From the NCBI GenBank assembly GCA_041402005.1, contig JAWKTB010000005.1:186001-250000 (forward strand): DNA of 64,000 nucleotides, given 5' to 3'. The notes below the pieces were generated by a model. The model saw nothing but the letters and a program-made list of their open reading frames with translations. It did no database searches and was not told the origin of the DNA. Position numbers and translations under genes: made by a program. Source of the DNA: JAJRXR01 sp041402005 (GTDB taxonomy: Bacteria; Planctomycetota; Phycisphaerae; Phycisphaerales; UBA1924). Shown piece by piece: positions 19,111-27,616 of the stretch (the first letter of the stretch is position 1; the number at the start of each line of letters is the position of its first letter).

Positions 19111-19999
19111 CGCCCAGCGTCTTGTAGATCTCTCGCGTCGCCGTCGATTTGTTCAGCGTGTACAGATGGATCCCCGCCACCTTGTGGTCCAGCAGATCAC
19201 GGCACTGCTCCGTCGCCCAGTGCACACCCACCCGCCGCACGGACTCGTTCGACCCATCCGTCCGGTTCAGAGCCCGCATCAGGGGCGCCGGGTACCTGGC
19301 GCCCAGCGCCAGCTCCGCCATCCGCCGCATCCCCTTCATGCTCGTGATCGGCATGATCCCCGCGATCACCGGGACCTTGATCCCCGCCAGCTCGCACCGA
19401 TCCCGAAAGTCGTAGAAATCCCGGTTGTCGAAGAAGAGCTGCGTGATGATCACATCCGCGCCGGCGTCCACCTTCGCTTTCAGGTAGTCCATCTCCAGCA
19501 TCCGGTTCGGGCACGCGTGATGCCCCTCCGGGAACCCCGCGACCCCGATCCCGAAGCCGCGCTTATCCGGGTGGTTCCCGTTCTCTCCGAACGCCTTGAT
19601 GAAGCGCACCAGCTCGGCCGCGTACTTGAAGTGGTCCTTGTCGGGCTGGTACCCCTCCATCCCCGACGGCGGATCCCCGCGTAGCGCCAGGATGTTCGTG
19701 ATCCCCTCGCGCGCGTACCGCTCCAGGATCTCCCCGACCACCGTGTCGTCCTGACACACGCACGTCAGATGGGGCACCGGCGTCAGCGACGTCTCCCGCT
19801 TGATCCGCACCACCAACTCATGCGTCAGCTCCCGCGTCGAGCCCCCCGCCCCGTACGTCGCCGACACGAACGTCGGCTTGAGCTGCTCGAGCTCCGCGAT
19901 CTCTCGGAAGAGCGAGTCGGCGCCCTCCCCCGTCCGTGGCGGGAAGAACTCGAACGAGAAGGTCGTCCGATGCTTCTCGAACATGTCCCGAATATGCAT
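19085..19999 (-). CDS. metF: Methylenetetrahydrofolate reductase
   Basis: 304 residues. It reduces 5,10-methylene-THF to 5-methyl-THF, the methyl donor for methionine synthesis. Signatures: FSFEFFPPRT (catalytic Glu about 17), SATYGAGGSTRE, HLTCVCQ, ALRGDPP and QLFFDN. The promoter carries an inverted repeat almost identical to that of the ArsR-methyltransferase gene at 28.6 kb, so it is probably controlled with the methyl cycle. Confidence 0.95.
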   Translation of the reverse strand: MHIRDMFEKHRTTFSFEFFPPRTGEGADSLFREIAELEQLKPTFVSATYGAGGSTRELTHELVVRIKRETSLTPVPHLTCVCQDDTVVGEILERYAREGITNILALRGDPPSGMEGYQPDKDHFKYAAELVRFIKAFGENGNHPDKRGFGIGVAGFPEGHHACPNRMLEMDYLKAKVDAGADVIITQLFFDNRDFYDFRDRCELAGIKVPVIAGIMPITSMKGMRRMAELALGARYPAPLMRALNRTDGSNESVRRVGVHWATEQCRDLLDHKVAGIHLYTLNKSTATREIYKTLGVKDSLALA

Positions 20000-20043
20000 C
20001 GAACGCTCCGCTCCTGGCCGTCCGGGGGCTCCGTTTGCCCACC

Positions 20044-20074
20044 ATCATACCATTCATCCGGATAGACGGATAAA
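20044..20074 (-). promoter_or_regulatory. metF promoter with predicted SahR-like operator
   Basis: Inverted repeat at 20053-20074: on the minus strand TTTATCCG, spacer TCTATC, CGGATGAA. A -10-like TATGAT (20044-20049) lies just downstream, about 45 bp before the metF ATG, so the operator covers the -35 and spacer. It matches the repeat at 28589-28612 at 21 of 22 positions, including the spacer. Binding is inferred. Confidence 0.65.
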
Positions 20075-20214
20075 GGCTCGCCGATCTTCTCCGTCCCTTT
20101 ATCGGCCTTCCAGTACGCGCCCCGCCCGCGCGGTACCCCGATTCCTCGACCTTCACCGCGGCCCAGGCCTCCCGATCCGGTAGCTTAAGGAAGCCGCAGG
20201 CCTCAACTCTGCGG

Positions 20215-21021
20215 ATGGATCTCCAGATGTCACCCACGAACATGAACGCCAAGGACGCGATCCGCGGGTTCCGCCTGGTCAACCAGTGCCGGGACCTCGG
20301 CGCCGACTCCGACGCGTGGCGGTCCCACCTCTTCGATGGCCTGCGCGACCTCATCGCGGCCCAGGTTGTCATCGGCGGCGAGATGCGTGGCTTCGACCAG
20401 CCCGCCGCACGCTTCGAGAGCCTCGCCCTCCACCGAGTCGGCTGGCCCTCCAAGCAGGCCGAACGCTCCTGGGCCGAGTACGCCGAATCCGTGCCCATGG
20501 AGCGCACCCCCGAGTACCCGCGTCTCCGCAACTTCGACGGCCCGATGGTCACGCTCCAACGCGACGAGATCTGGGCCCCGGAGGAGTGGTACCGCTCCAA
20601 GACTTTCAACGACGTCCATCGCGCCTGCGGCATCGACGACTACATCATCTCCATCCGCCGCCTCCCGCGCTTGGGACACTTTACCAGCCTCTTCATCCAC
20701 CGCGCCATCGACGACCCCGCCTTCACTCACCGCGACGTCGAGTTGGTTAATCTCGTCCACCACGAGATCGGCGAGATGATCGGCGGAGAGCTCGCCGCTG
20801 CTGCCGAGCCCAAACTTGCGCAGCTCACCCCACGTCAGCGCGAGGTCCTCGACTATCTCCTCGATGGCGACTCCGAGAAGCGCATCGCCTACGCGCTCGA
20901 TCTCTCGCGCGCCACGGTTCACGAGTATGTCACCGCCGTCTACCGCCACTTCGAGGTCTCCAGCCGCGCCGAACTGCTCGCCCTCTTCGTCGGGCGCGCC
21001 CGCCCTCCGCGAGCAACCTGA
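20215..21021 (+). CDS. LuxR-type helix-turn-helix transcriptional regulator
   Basis: 268 residues. The C-terminal 60 or so residues form a LuxR/FixJ HTH (LTPRQREVLDYLLDGDSEK, LSRATVHEYVTAVYRHF). The N-terminal 190 residues are an unassigned sensory region, perhaps GAF/PAS-like, with no receiver Asp signature. It stands 64 bp beyond the metF operator but is divergent from metF. Target genes unknown. Confidence 0.8.
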   Translation: MDLQMSPTNMNAKDAIRGFRLVNQCRDLGADSDAWRSHLFDGLRDLIAAQVVIGGEMRGFDQPAARFESLALHRVGWPSKQAERSWAEYAESVPMERTPEYPRLRNFDGPMVTLQRDEIWAPEEWYRSKTFNDVHRACGIDDYIISIRRLPRLGHFTSLFIHRAIDDPAFTHRDVELVNLVHHEIGEMIGGELAAAAEPKLAQLTPRQREVLDYLLDGDSEKRIAYALDLSRATVHEYVTAVYRHFEVSSRAELLALFVGRARPPRAT

Positions 21022-21023
21022 CA

Positions 21024-21067
21024 TGCTTCCCCCCTCTCCCCTTGGGGGAGAGGGCCGCGGTGATGGG
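21024..21067. repeat. Inverted repeat of the CCTCTCCCC/GGGGAGAGG type, copy 1
   Basis: CCCTCTCCCC, TTGG, GGGAGAGGGC followed by CGCGGTGATGGG. Sister copies lie at 27556-27600 and 33896-33936. This is a widespread short intergenic repeat, often mistranslated as PHPGPLPRGERE. Here it sits between the regulator gene and pqiA. Confidence 0.75.
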
Positions 21068-21161
21068 CTACCACGCCTCCCATTTCTTCTGCCTTCATCT
21101 TGGCGTCTCTCTCCCCTGCAACCCCCACCCTCCCCCTCCCAACAACAACTAGACTCCCCCT

Positions 21162-21773
21162 ATGACGGCCCTCGCCGCAGACAACCTCTGCGCCTGCCCG
21201 ACCTGCGGCCTCATCCAGCGCCTGCCCGACGTCCCCGACGGCAAGCGCCTCGCCTGCCGTCGCTGCCGCTCCCTCCTCGAACGGCGCTCCCCCAGCCGCA
21301 ACGCCTCCACCGTCGGCGCCCTCGCGCTCGCCGGCCTCATTCTCTACCCCTTCGCCATCCTCCTGCCCGTGCTTCGCATCGAGGAGATGGGCCACGCCAC
21401 CACCTCCAACATCTGGGACGGCATGGTCTCCCTCTTCGCATCGGGCCAGTTCCTCGTCGGCGCGATCGTCCTCCTCTGCTCCGTCGTTGCGCCACTCGGC
21501 AAGCTCGGCGCCATGCTCGCCCTCTGCCTCGGCGACATCCTCCTCCACAAACGCCACCAGGCCTTCACCTACCGCGCCGTCGAGTGGCTCGGCAAGTGGG
21601 GGATGCTCGACGTCCTCCTCGTCGCCACCCTGGTCGCCGCTGTCAAGCTCGGCGACTGGGTGCAGGTCCACCCAGGACCGGGTGTGCTTGCGTTCACCGC
21701 CGTCGTGCTGCTCTCGATGCTCGCCTCGGCGGCCTTCGACCCCCGCGCCATCTGGCAGGAGGGCGATTCATGA
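21162..21773 (+). CDS. PqiA-domain inner membrane protein
   Basis: 203 residues with one paraquat-inducible-protein-A domain. An N-terminal zinc-ribbon-like pair (CACPTCG and CRRCRS) is followed by four predicted membrane helices. E. coli PqiA has two such domains, so this is a half-size form. It is followed with ATGA overlap by a two-MCE protein, the usual partner in lipid transport across the periplasm. Confidence 0.8.
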   Translation: MTALAADNLCACPTCGLIQRLPDVPDGKRLACRRCRSLLERRSPSRNASTVGALALAGLILYPFAILLPVLRIEEMGHATTSNIWDGMVSLFASGQFLVGAIVLLCSVVAPLGKLGAMLALCLGDILLHKRHQAFTYRAVEWLGKWGMLDVLLVATLVAAVKLGDWVQVHPGPGVLAFTAVVLLSMLASAAFDPRAIWQEGDS

Positions 21774-22651
21774 CCGAAGTTCCGACCGCGCGCCTCGTCC
21801 GCCGCCCGCGTTTCAACCCGACCTGGCTGGCGCCGATCATCGTGCTCGTCGTCGTCGCCGCCGTTGCCTGGCAGGGCTACTCCCAGCGTGGCCCGACCAT
21901 CGCGATCCGCTTCGACGACGCGGCCGGCCTGCGCGAGGGCGATGCCATCGTCTATCGCGGTGTGGAAGTGGGGGATGTCACGCGCATCGCGCTCGACCCG
22001 CACACCGCATCCGTGCTTGTCACCGCTGAGCTTCACGCCGATGCCGCCCATCTTGCTGTCCAGGGCGCCGAGTTCTGGATCGTCCGCCCGGAGGTCAGTT
22101 TGGAACGCATCGCCGGGCTCGAGACGCTCGTCGGCCCGCACTACATCCAGCTCCGCCCCGGCCCCGCTGGGGCGTCACCAGCACGCGAGTTCGTCGCCCG
22201 CGCCGACCCACCCGCCGCCGTCATCCAGATCCCTGAAGGCGCCCGACGACTCATCCTGCGCGCCCCGCGCCTGGGCCCGATCGCCCTCGGCACGCCGGTC
22301 ACCTACCGCGACGTCCCGATCGGCCGCGTCTACGGCACGGCGCTCGCGCCAGACGCGGACGCCGTCATCATTTTCGCCGCCGTGAACCCCCGCTACGCCC
22401 CGCTCGTCCGCGAGCGCACCCGCTTCTGGAACGCCTCGGGCATCCAGGCCGACTTCGGCCTCTTCGCCGGCATCTCCCTCCGCGCCGACTCGCTCCAATC
22501 CGTCCTCACCGGCGCCATCGCGATGGCTACCCCCGAGCGAACCGGCGCCGAGATCGACGACGGCCATGTCTTCGAGCTCGAGAGCGAGGCCCCCGAGTCC
22601 TGGGTCAAGTGGCAGCCCCCAATCCCCCTCGCCGGGGGGGTGAAGCCATGA
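21770..22651 (+). CDS. MlaD/PqiB-family MCE protein with two MCE domains
   Basis: 293 residues. One N-terminal membrane segment (WLAPIIVLVVVAAVAW) is followed by an MCE domain (IRFDDAAGLREGDAIVYRGV) and a second (LGPIALGTPVTYRDVPIGRV). MCE proteins form hexameric rings that carry lipids between membranes; PqiB has three domains, so this is a short version. The start overlaps the pqiA stop by 4 bp. No outer-membrane PqiC-like gene follows. Confidence 0.8.
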   Translation: MTEVPTARLVRRPRFNPTWLAPIIVLVVVAAVAWQGYSQRGPTIAIRFDDAAGLREGDAIVYRGVEVGDVTRIALDPHTASVLVTAELHADAAHLAVQGAEFWIVRPEVSLERIAGLETLVGPHYIQLRPGPAGASPAREFVARADPPAAVIQIPEGARRLILRAPRLGPIALGTPVTYRDVPIGRVYGTALAPDADAVIIFAAVNPRYAPLVRERTRFWNASGIQADFGLFAGISLRADSLQSVLTGAIAMATPERTGAEIDDGHVFELESEAPESWVKWQPPIPLAGGVKP

Positions 22652-22796
22652 GACGCGTGATGACCGTTGCATACGAATCGCCATTGCAGTACGGTGCCAC
22701 CTGTTGTGTTCCGAGATGCGACGCGGAGTTTGGGTGAGAACTCATGGTTCCGCGATCCTGACACGTTCGTAACACGTTCTTAAGGGGAGAAACGAC

Positions 22797-24257
22797 ATGA
22801 ATGCACTCGGATACCGTGGGATCGCCTTCGGGACGCTGGCTGTGTGCGCCTCCATGGCGACCCCTCTCCGCGCCGGCGATGAACCCATCGCCGTGACGCT
22901 GCTCGCCAAGGTCGGCGATGTGATCGACGGATCAACGGTCACCGACGTGCTGGGGCCAACCGTGAGCCCGGACGACAAGGTCGCTTTCATTCTCAGACTC
23001 ACCGAGCAGCGCCACGCCATCTGGTACGATGATGGAGTCTTCTTTCTTTCCGATGATGCCCCGATCGCGCTGGCCCTTCCATACTCCGATGCGACCGTAA
23101 ACTTTGACTCCGCCGGGGAGTTCGTGTACGCGACCCGAGTTGGCGATCCCCCACGCCGCGCGATCTACAGCAGTTTGAACGGCGCCATGTCCGCGGAGTG
23201 TGATCAGGCGCCAGGATTCCCGCCCGGTGTCGTCATCTGGTCCCCCGAGTTCCCTCAGATGATGGATGATGGGTCGATCTACTGGCACGCGAGATACGAC
23301 CAGTCCGGTCTCTGTGTTTCAGGCGACGCCCGGTTCGTCCTCTACCACCGTCCAGTCGCCGGTCCCATCACCGCCATCGTCCAGGATGGCGACATGATCG
23401 ACGGCGATCAACTCAACGGCGATCCGTTCCAAATCACCCGATCCATCCTCTCCGACAACGGTTCCAACATGCTCCTTCGCTTTGAAGAATTCGGCTTTCC
23501 CCTCGGAGAGGACGAGCGCATCGCCGTCAATGGTCAAGTGGTCGCTTCCGCCGGCTCAGCCACGGGCTCGGGTGACAACTGGCAATACTTTGGCTATGAG
23601 TACGCCATCAATAATGATGGCGATTATCTCTTCTTTGGTACGACCGATGGCAGCATAACGACACGCAAGTTTCTCGCCTACGATGCGCAGATCATTCTTC
23701 GCGTAAATCAAGTGCTCGGAGACAATGTACTCGCCCTTGACGTTCGCGACGTCGACATCAACAACCATAATCAGGCTGCCTTTGTTTGGGGGTACCGAAA
23801 CCCCGCATCACATGAAGCCATCTTCTTCGCCCCCGACGCTTCGGACATCCCCGGCTCGAGCATTGTCCTTCTCTCGCAAGGCGACCTCATCGACACCGAC
23901 GGGAACGGCGAGGGCGACTGGATCATCGACACGATCTTCGACAATCCCTATGGTGACGTGACTCATCTCATCGAGCTCGCAGAGAATGGCATGATCTACG
24001 CCCACGTCGAGCTGCGTTCTCTCGATGGCTCAGCGCACAACCTCGACGCCATCGTCGCCATCCCGCTTCCGGCCTCGAGCTGCAACCCCGCCGACCTCGC
24101 CGAACCCTTCGGCGCCCTCGACTTCTCCGATGTCACGGCTTTCCTCGTCGCCTTTGCAGGTTCCCAACCCGAAGCGGATCTCGCCGCGCCATTCGGCTCC
24201 TTCGATTTCTCCGACGTCGTCGCCTTCCTCACGGCCTTTGGTTCCGGCTGCCCATAG
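22797..24257 (+). CDS. Secreted GC-type dockerin protein
   Basis: 486 residues with signal peptide (GTLAVCASMATPLRA) and ribosome site AAGGGGAG. The body has repeated beta segments such as VSPDDKVAFILRL, resembling the NxxGxxAF tandem-repeat proteins of planctomycetes. The C-terminus carries two DLA-type repeats (CNPADLAEPFGALDFSDV and ADLAAPFGSFDFSDV) and ends GCP, the GC-type dockerin tail. It is a paralogue of the next gene. Role of the body unknown; the tail probably anchors it to a surface partner. Confidence 0.8.
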   Translation: MNALGYRGIAFGTLAVCASMATPLRAGDEPIAVTLLAKVGDVIDGSTVTDVLGPTVSPDDKVAFILRLTEQRHAIWYDDGVFFLSDDAPIALALPYSDATVNFDSAGEFVYATRVGDPPRRAIYSSLNGAMSAECDQAPGFPPGVVIWSPEFPQMMDDGSIYWHARYDQSGLCVSGDARFVLYHRPVAGPITAIVQDGDMIDGDQLNGDPFQITRSILSDNGSNMLLRFEEFGFPLGEDERIAVNGQVVASAGSATGSGDNWQYFGYEYAINNDGDYLFFGTTDGSITTRKFLAYDAQIILRVNQVLGDNVLALDVRDVDINNHNQAAFVWGYRNPASHEAIFFAPDASDIPGSSIVLLSQGDLIDTDGNGEGDWIIDTIFDNPYGDVTHLIELAENGMIYAHVELRSLDGSAHNLDAIVAIPLPASSCNPADLAEPFGALDFSDVTAFLVAFAGSQPEADLAAPFGSFDFSDVVAFLTAFGSGCP

Positions 24258-24432
24258 CGTCTCCCCGCTCCCTCAAGGCCCGAGCCAACCCCGACAGGAT
24301 TCTCAACCGGCCCAGAACTCTTGTTCCGGCGTGCGGACCCGGCTAGCGTGACTTTGGAGGTTGGTGCGTTGGGCGTCCGCTCTCTCGTGCGCGGGCGCCA
24401 GACCCGGCCCATACACCACCGGAGGTAGAGAA

Positions 24433-25857
24433 ATGCGATTCATCCGCCAGAACAGCATCGTCGCCACAGCCCTCGCCCTCGCGGCCGGTTCCACAACCGC
24501 CCTTGCCGGCGGAACCGTCTCCGGCTCCATCGTCGTCAAGGAAGGCGACGCCCTCTCCGACTCCACCGTCAGCACACTCAACACCCCCTTCACCGACGGC
24601 AACGGCAAGCTCGGCACGGTCATCGCCCTCGCCGACGGACGCCGTGCCATCTGGCACGACGCCGGTGTCGTCTTCACCTCGGACGAGGCCCTTCCCGATG
24701 CGCTCACCGGTGGCGAGGGCACCATGGGCATCGGCAACGACGGCGAGTTCATCTACAGCCCCTCCTACAACGGCAATGACGCCGTCTGGGGCGACGCAGG
24801 TCTCATCCTCGCCGGGACTCAGCAGGCTCCCGGTTACCCCGTCGGCGTGCTCAACACCTTCAACTCCCGTCCCCGCATGAGCAGCGACGGGACGGCGTAC
24901 TGGATCGCCGGATCTGACCTCGGCGCCGGCGGCTCCACCGCCCAACGCGCCCTCTACTCGCGCTCCCCCGCCGGCGCCATCTCCATCGTCATCGCCTCGG
25001 GCGACCTCGTCCCGGGTGGCGGCGGCCTGACGGTCGACTTCCCCTCCGGCGTCGATTTCAACTACCACTTCTCGGGTGACGGCGCCCACTCGCTCATCAC
25101 CCTCCTCGCCGACACCGGTTCCACCGCCGACGACGACCTCATCGTCGTCGACGGCGCCGTCGTCGCCCGTGAGACCCTCCCCACCGGCGACGGCGACAAC
25201 TGGGACAACTTCGACGACGTCTCCATCAACGCCTCTGGCAACTACCTCTTCACCGGTGACACCGACGGCGCCACCGCCTCCGACGAGTTCATCGCCTACA
25301 ACGCCGTCATCGGTGTGCGCGAGGACGACGTCGTCGACGGCCTCACCCTCGGCGGCTCCGCCAACGCCGCCTCCATCAACGACCTCAACCAGGCCATCTT
25401 CATCTTCTCCACCGACGAGGAGACCGAGACGCTCTTCTTCGCCGCCGACGCCTCCGACCTCGGCTCTGCCGTCAAGCTCGCCTCGGTCGATGACCTGTTC
25501 GACGACGGCGAGGGCCCCGGCGCCGACTGGATCATCGACGACTTCAACGCCTCGAACGTCATCGGCCCGGGTCTCGACCTCGCCGAGGACGGCTACGTCT
25601 ATGTCGAGGTGGACCTCGTTCCCGTCGCCGGCGGCGACCCTATCGAGGCCATCATCCGCCTCGCCCTACCCAGCGCCGGGTGCAACGCCGCCGACCTCGC
25701 CGAGCCCTTCGGCCAGCTCAACTTCGACGACGTAATCGCCTTCCTCACCGCCTTCGGCAACATGGACCCCGCCGCCGACCTCGCCGAGCCCTTCGGGCAG
25801 TTCAACTTCGACGACGTAATCGCCTTCCTCACCATCTTCGGCGCCGGCTGCCCATAA
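24433..25857 (+). CDS. Secreted GC-type dockerin protein, paralogue of the preceding gene
   Basis: 474 residues from the ATG after GGAGGTAGAGAA; a longer frame back to 24361 lacks a signal. The signal peptide is followed by GTVSGSIVVKEGDALSDSTV, and the body shares GNGEGDWIIDT-like and WHDAGV segments with the 22797-24257 product, so the two are tandem duplicates. The tail reads CNAADLAEPFGQLNFDDV and ADLAEPFGQFNFDDV, ending GCP. Codon use is almost entirely C-ended, extreme even here. A strong terminator follows. Confidence 0.82.
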   Translation: MRFIRQNSIVATALALAAGSTTALAGGTVSGSIVVKEGDALSDSTVSTLNTPFTDGNGKLGTVIALADGRRAIWHDAGVVFTSDEALPDALTGGEGTMGIGNDGEFIYSPSYNGNDAVWGDAGLILAGTQQAPGYPVGVLNTFNSRPRMSSDGTAYWIAGSDLGAGGSTAQRALYSRSPAGAISIVIASGDLVPGGGGLTVDFPSGVDFNYHFSGDGAHSLITLLADTGSTADDDLIVVDGAVVARETLPTGDGDNWDNFDDVSINASGNYLFTGDTDGATASDEFIAYNAVIGVREDDVVDGLTLGGSANAASINDLNQAIFIFSTDEETETLFFAADASDLGSAVKLASVDDLFDDGEGPGADWIIDDFNASNVIGPGLDLAEDGYVYVEVDLVPVAGGDPIEAIIRLALPSAGCNAADLAEPFGQLNFDDVIAFLTAFGNMDPAADLAEPFGQFNFDDVIAFLTIFGAGCP

Positions 25858-25883
25858 TCCCCATCACATCCACGAACAAGAAA

Positions 25884-25915
25884 GCCCAGGGACCCGAGTC
25901 CCTGGGCACTTTTCT
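25884..25915. terminator. Bidirectional rho-independent terminator
   Basis: GCCCAGGGAC and GTCCCTGGGC form a perfect 10-bp stem around CCGA, followed by ACTTTTCTTTCT on the plus strand and TTTCTTGTT on the minus strand. It separates the dockerin gene from the convergent ahcY gene and can serve both. Confidence 0.9.
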
Positions 25916-25944
25916 TTCTATTACCTACTGCCTGATGCCTACCC

Positions 25945-27432
25945 CTAGTACCTGTAGTGCTCCGCCTTGTATGGCCCGTTCACCGGCACCCCGATGTAGT
26001 CCGCCTGCTCCTGGCTCAGCTTGGTCAGCTTCACCCCGAGCTTGCCCAGGTGCAAACGAGCGACCTCCTCGTCCAGGTGCTTGGGCAGCATGTACACCTT
26101 GTTCTCGTACGCGCTCTCGTTCGCGTGCAGCTCCATCTGCGCGATGACCTGGTTCGTGAAGCTCGCCGACATCACGAAGCTCGGGTGCCCGGTCGCGCAC
26201 CCCAGGTTGAGGAGCCTCCCTTCCGCCAGCACCAGGATGCTCTTGTCCAGGCTCTTGAACCGGAACTCGTCGTACTGCGGCTTGATGTTGATCCGCTCGA
26301 CGTCCGCGTCCTTCGCCAGCTTCTCCATCTGGATCTCGTTGTCGAAGTGCCCGATGTTGCCGACGATCGCCTTGTCCTTCATCCGCTTCATGGACTCGAG
26401 CGTGATGATGTCCTTGTTGCCGGTCGTCGTGACGAACACGTCCGCCGTCTCGACTACGTCTTCGAGCGTCGTGACCTCGAACCCTTCCATCGCCGCCTGC
26501 AGCGCACAGATCGGATCGATCTCGGTGACGATCACGCGGCACCCCTGTCCCTTGAGCGCCTGGCAGCACCCCTTGCCGACCTCACCGTACCCGCAGACCA
26601 CCGCCACCTTGCCAGACAACATCACATCCGTCGCCCGGTTGAGCCCATCGAGCAGCGAGTGACGGCACCCGTAAATGTTGTCGAACTTGCTCTTGGTCAC
26701 CGAGTCGTTCACATTGATCGCCGGGAACGGCAGGATCCCCTTCTCCGCGAACTGATACAGGCGATGCACGCCCGTCGTCGTCTCCTCGCTGACGCCCTTG
26801 ATCGCCTTGGCGATCTTTGCCCAGCACCCCGGGAACTCCTTCTCCTGCTCCTTGAGCTGACGCAGGAAGGCGCCGAACTCCTCCGGGTGCTCGTGCGGCG
26901 CGAACTCCGGGATCTTCCCGGCTTTCTCGTACTCGAGCCCCTTGAGCACCATCATCGTCGCGTCGCCGCCGTCGTCCAAAATCAGATTCGGCCCCTCGCC
27001 GCCGGCCCAGTTCAGGATCTGACGCGTGCACCACCAATACTCGTCGAGTGTCTCACCCTTCCACGCGAACACCGGCACGCCCGACGGCTTCTCCGCCGTC
27101 CCGTTCGGGCCGACGACCACCGCCGCCGCCGCGTTGTCCTGCGTCGAGAAGATGTTGCACGACGCCCAGCGAACCTCGGCGCCAAGCTCCACCAGCGTCT
27201 CGATCAGCACCGCCGTCTGCACAGTCATGTGCAGCGACCCCGCGATCCTCGCCCCCTTCAGGGGCTTCTTCTTCCCGTACCGCTCCCGCAGCGCCATCAG
27301 CCCGGGCATCTCATGCTCGGCCAGGCGGATCTCCTTCCGCCCGCTCTCGGCGAGCCCCAGATCCCGCACCTTGAACTCGAGCGTCCCGCTCGCCGTCTTT
27401 ACGCTGTCCGGCTTCGTCATCATGGCCGTCAT
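25945..27432 (-). CDS. ahcY: Adenosylhomocysteinase
   Basis: Splits S-adenosylhomocysteine into homocysteine and adenosine, removing the inhibitory product of methylation. 495 residues from the ATG at 27432, preferred to an upstream TTG because GGAG lies 6 bp before it. NAD-binding motif GYGEVGKG at about 281-288, substrate region SCNIFSTQDNAAAA, and the canonical C-terminus GPYKAEHYRY. It is downstream of the SahR-like regulator on the same strand, with 184 bp between them that hold two short repeats. Confidence 0.96.
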   Translation of the reverse strand: MTAMMTKPDSVKTASGTLEFKVRDLGLAESGRKEIRLAEHEMPGLMALRERYGKKKPLKGARIAGSLHMTVQTAVLIETLVELGAEVRWASCNIFSTQDNAAAAVVVGPNGTAEKPSGVPVFAWKGETLDEYWWCTRQILNWAGGEGPNLILDDGGDATMMVLKGLEYEKAGKIPEFAPHEHPEEFGAFLRQLKEQEKEFPGCWAKIAKAIKGVSEETTTGVHRLYQFAEKGILPFPAINVNDSVTKSKFDNIYGCRHSLLDGLNRATDVMLSGKVAVVCGYGEVGKGCCQALKGQGCRVIVTEIDPICALQAAMEGFEVTTLEDVVETADVFVTTTGNKDIITLESMKRMKDKAIVGNIGHFDNEIQMEKLAKDADVERINIKPQYDEFRFKSLDKSILVLAEGRLLNLGCATGHPSFVMSASFTNQVIAQMELHANESAYENKVYMLPKHLDEEVARLHLGKLGVKLTKLSQEQADYIGVPVNGPYKAEHYRY

Positions 27433-27492
27433 GTCAGTCTCCAACTCGAAGGTGTCACTCGTTCCAGCACACCACGACGCCGTCTGACGCCC

Positions 27493-27527
27493 GGTGCCAC
27501 GGCTGACCCGCTTCGGGCAGCCGTGCT
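27493..27527. repeat. REP-like palindrome, copy 2
   Basis: GGTGCCACGGCTG, ACCCGCTTCGGG, CAGCCGTGCTC. It lies between the regulator gene and ahcY, where a hairpin in a shared transcript could affect relative expression. Confidence 0.8.
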
Positions 27528-27555
27528 CTTCTTCCTACCCTCTTCTCCTCCGCGC

Positions 27556-27600
27556 TCTCCCTCCCTTTCCCCCCTGGGGAGAGGGCCGGGGTGAGGGGCT
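27556..27600. repeat. Inverted repeat of the CCTCTCCCC/GGGGAGAGG type, copy 2
   Basis: CCCTTTCCCCCC, TGGGGAGAGGGC then CGGGGTGAGGGG. Same family as 21024-21067; here directly after the regulator gene. Confidence 0.7.
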
Positions 27601-27616
27601 CCGCCCTCTCTGTTTC

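Noticed and set aside
25957..27594. 545-codon plus-strand frame opposite ahcY
   Set aside because: AhcY on the minus strand is unambiguous, so this is a shadow.
27433..27616. SAM or SAH riboswitch upstream of ahcY
   Set aside because: The gap is filled by two repeats; I could not see the conserved cores of known SAM/SAH riboswitches, and the operator-based control explains regulation.
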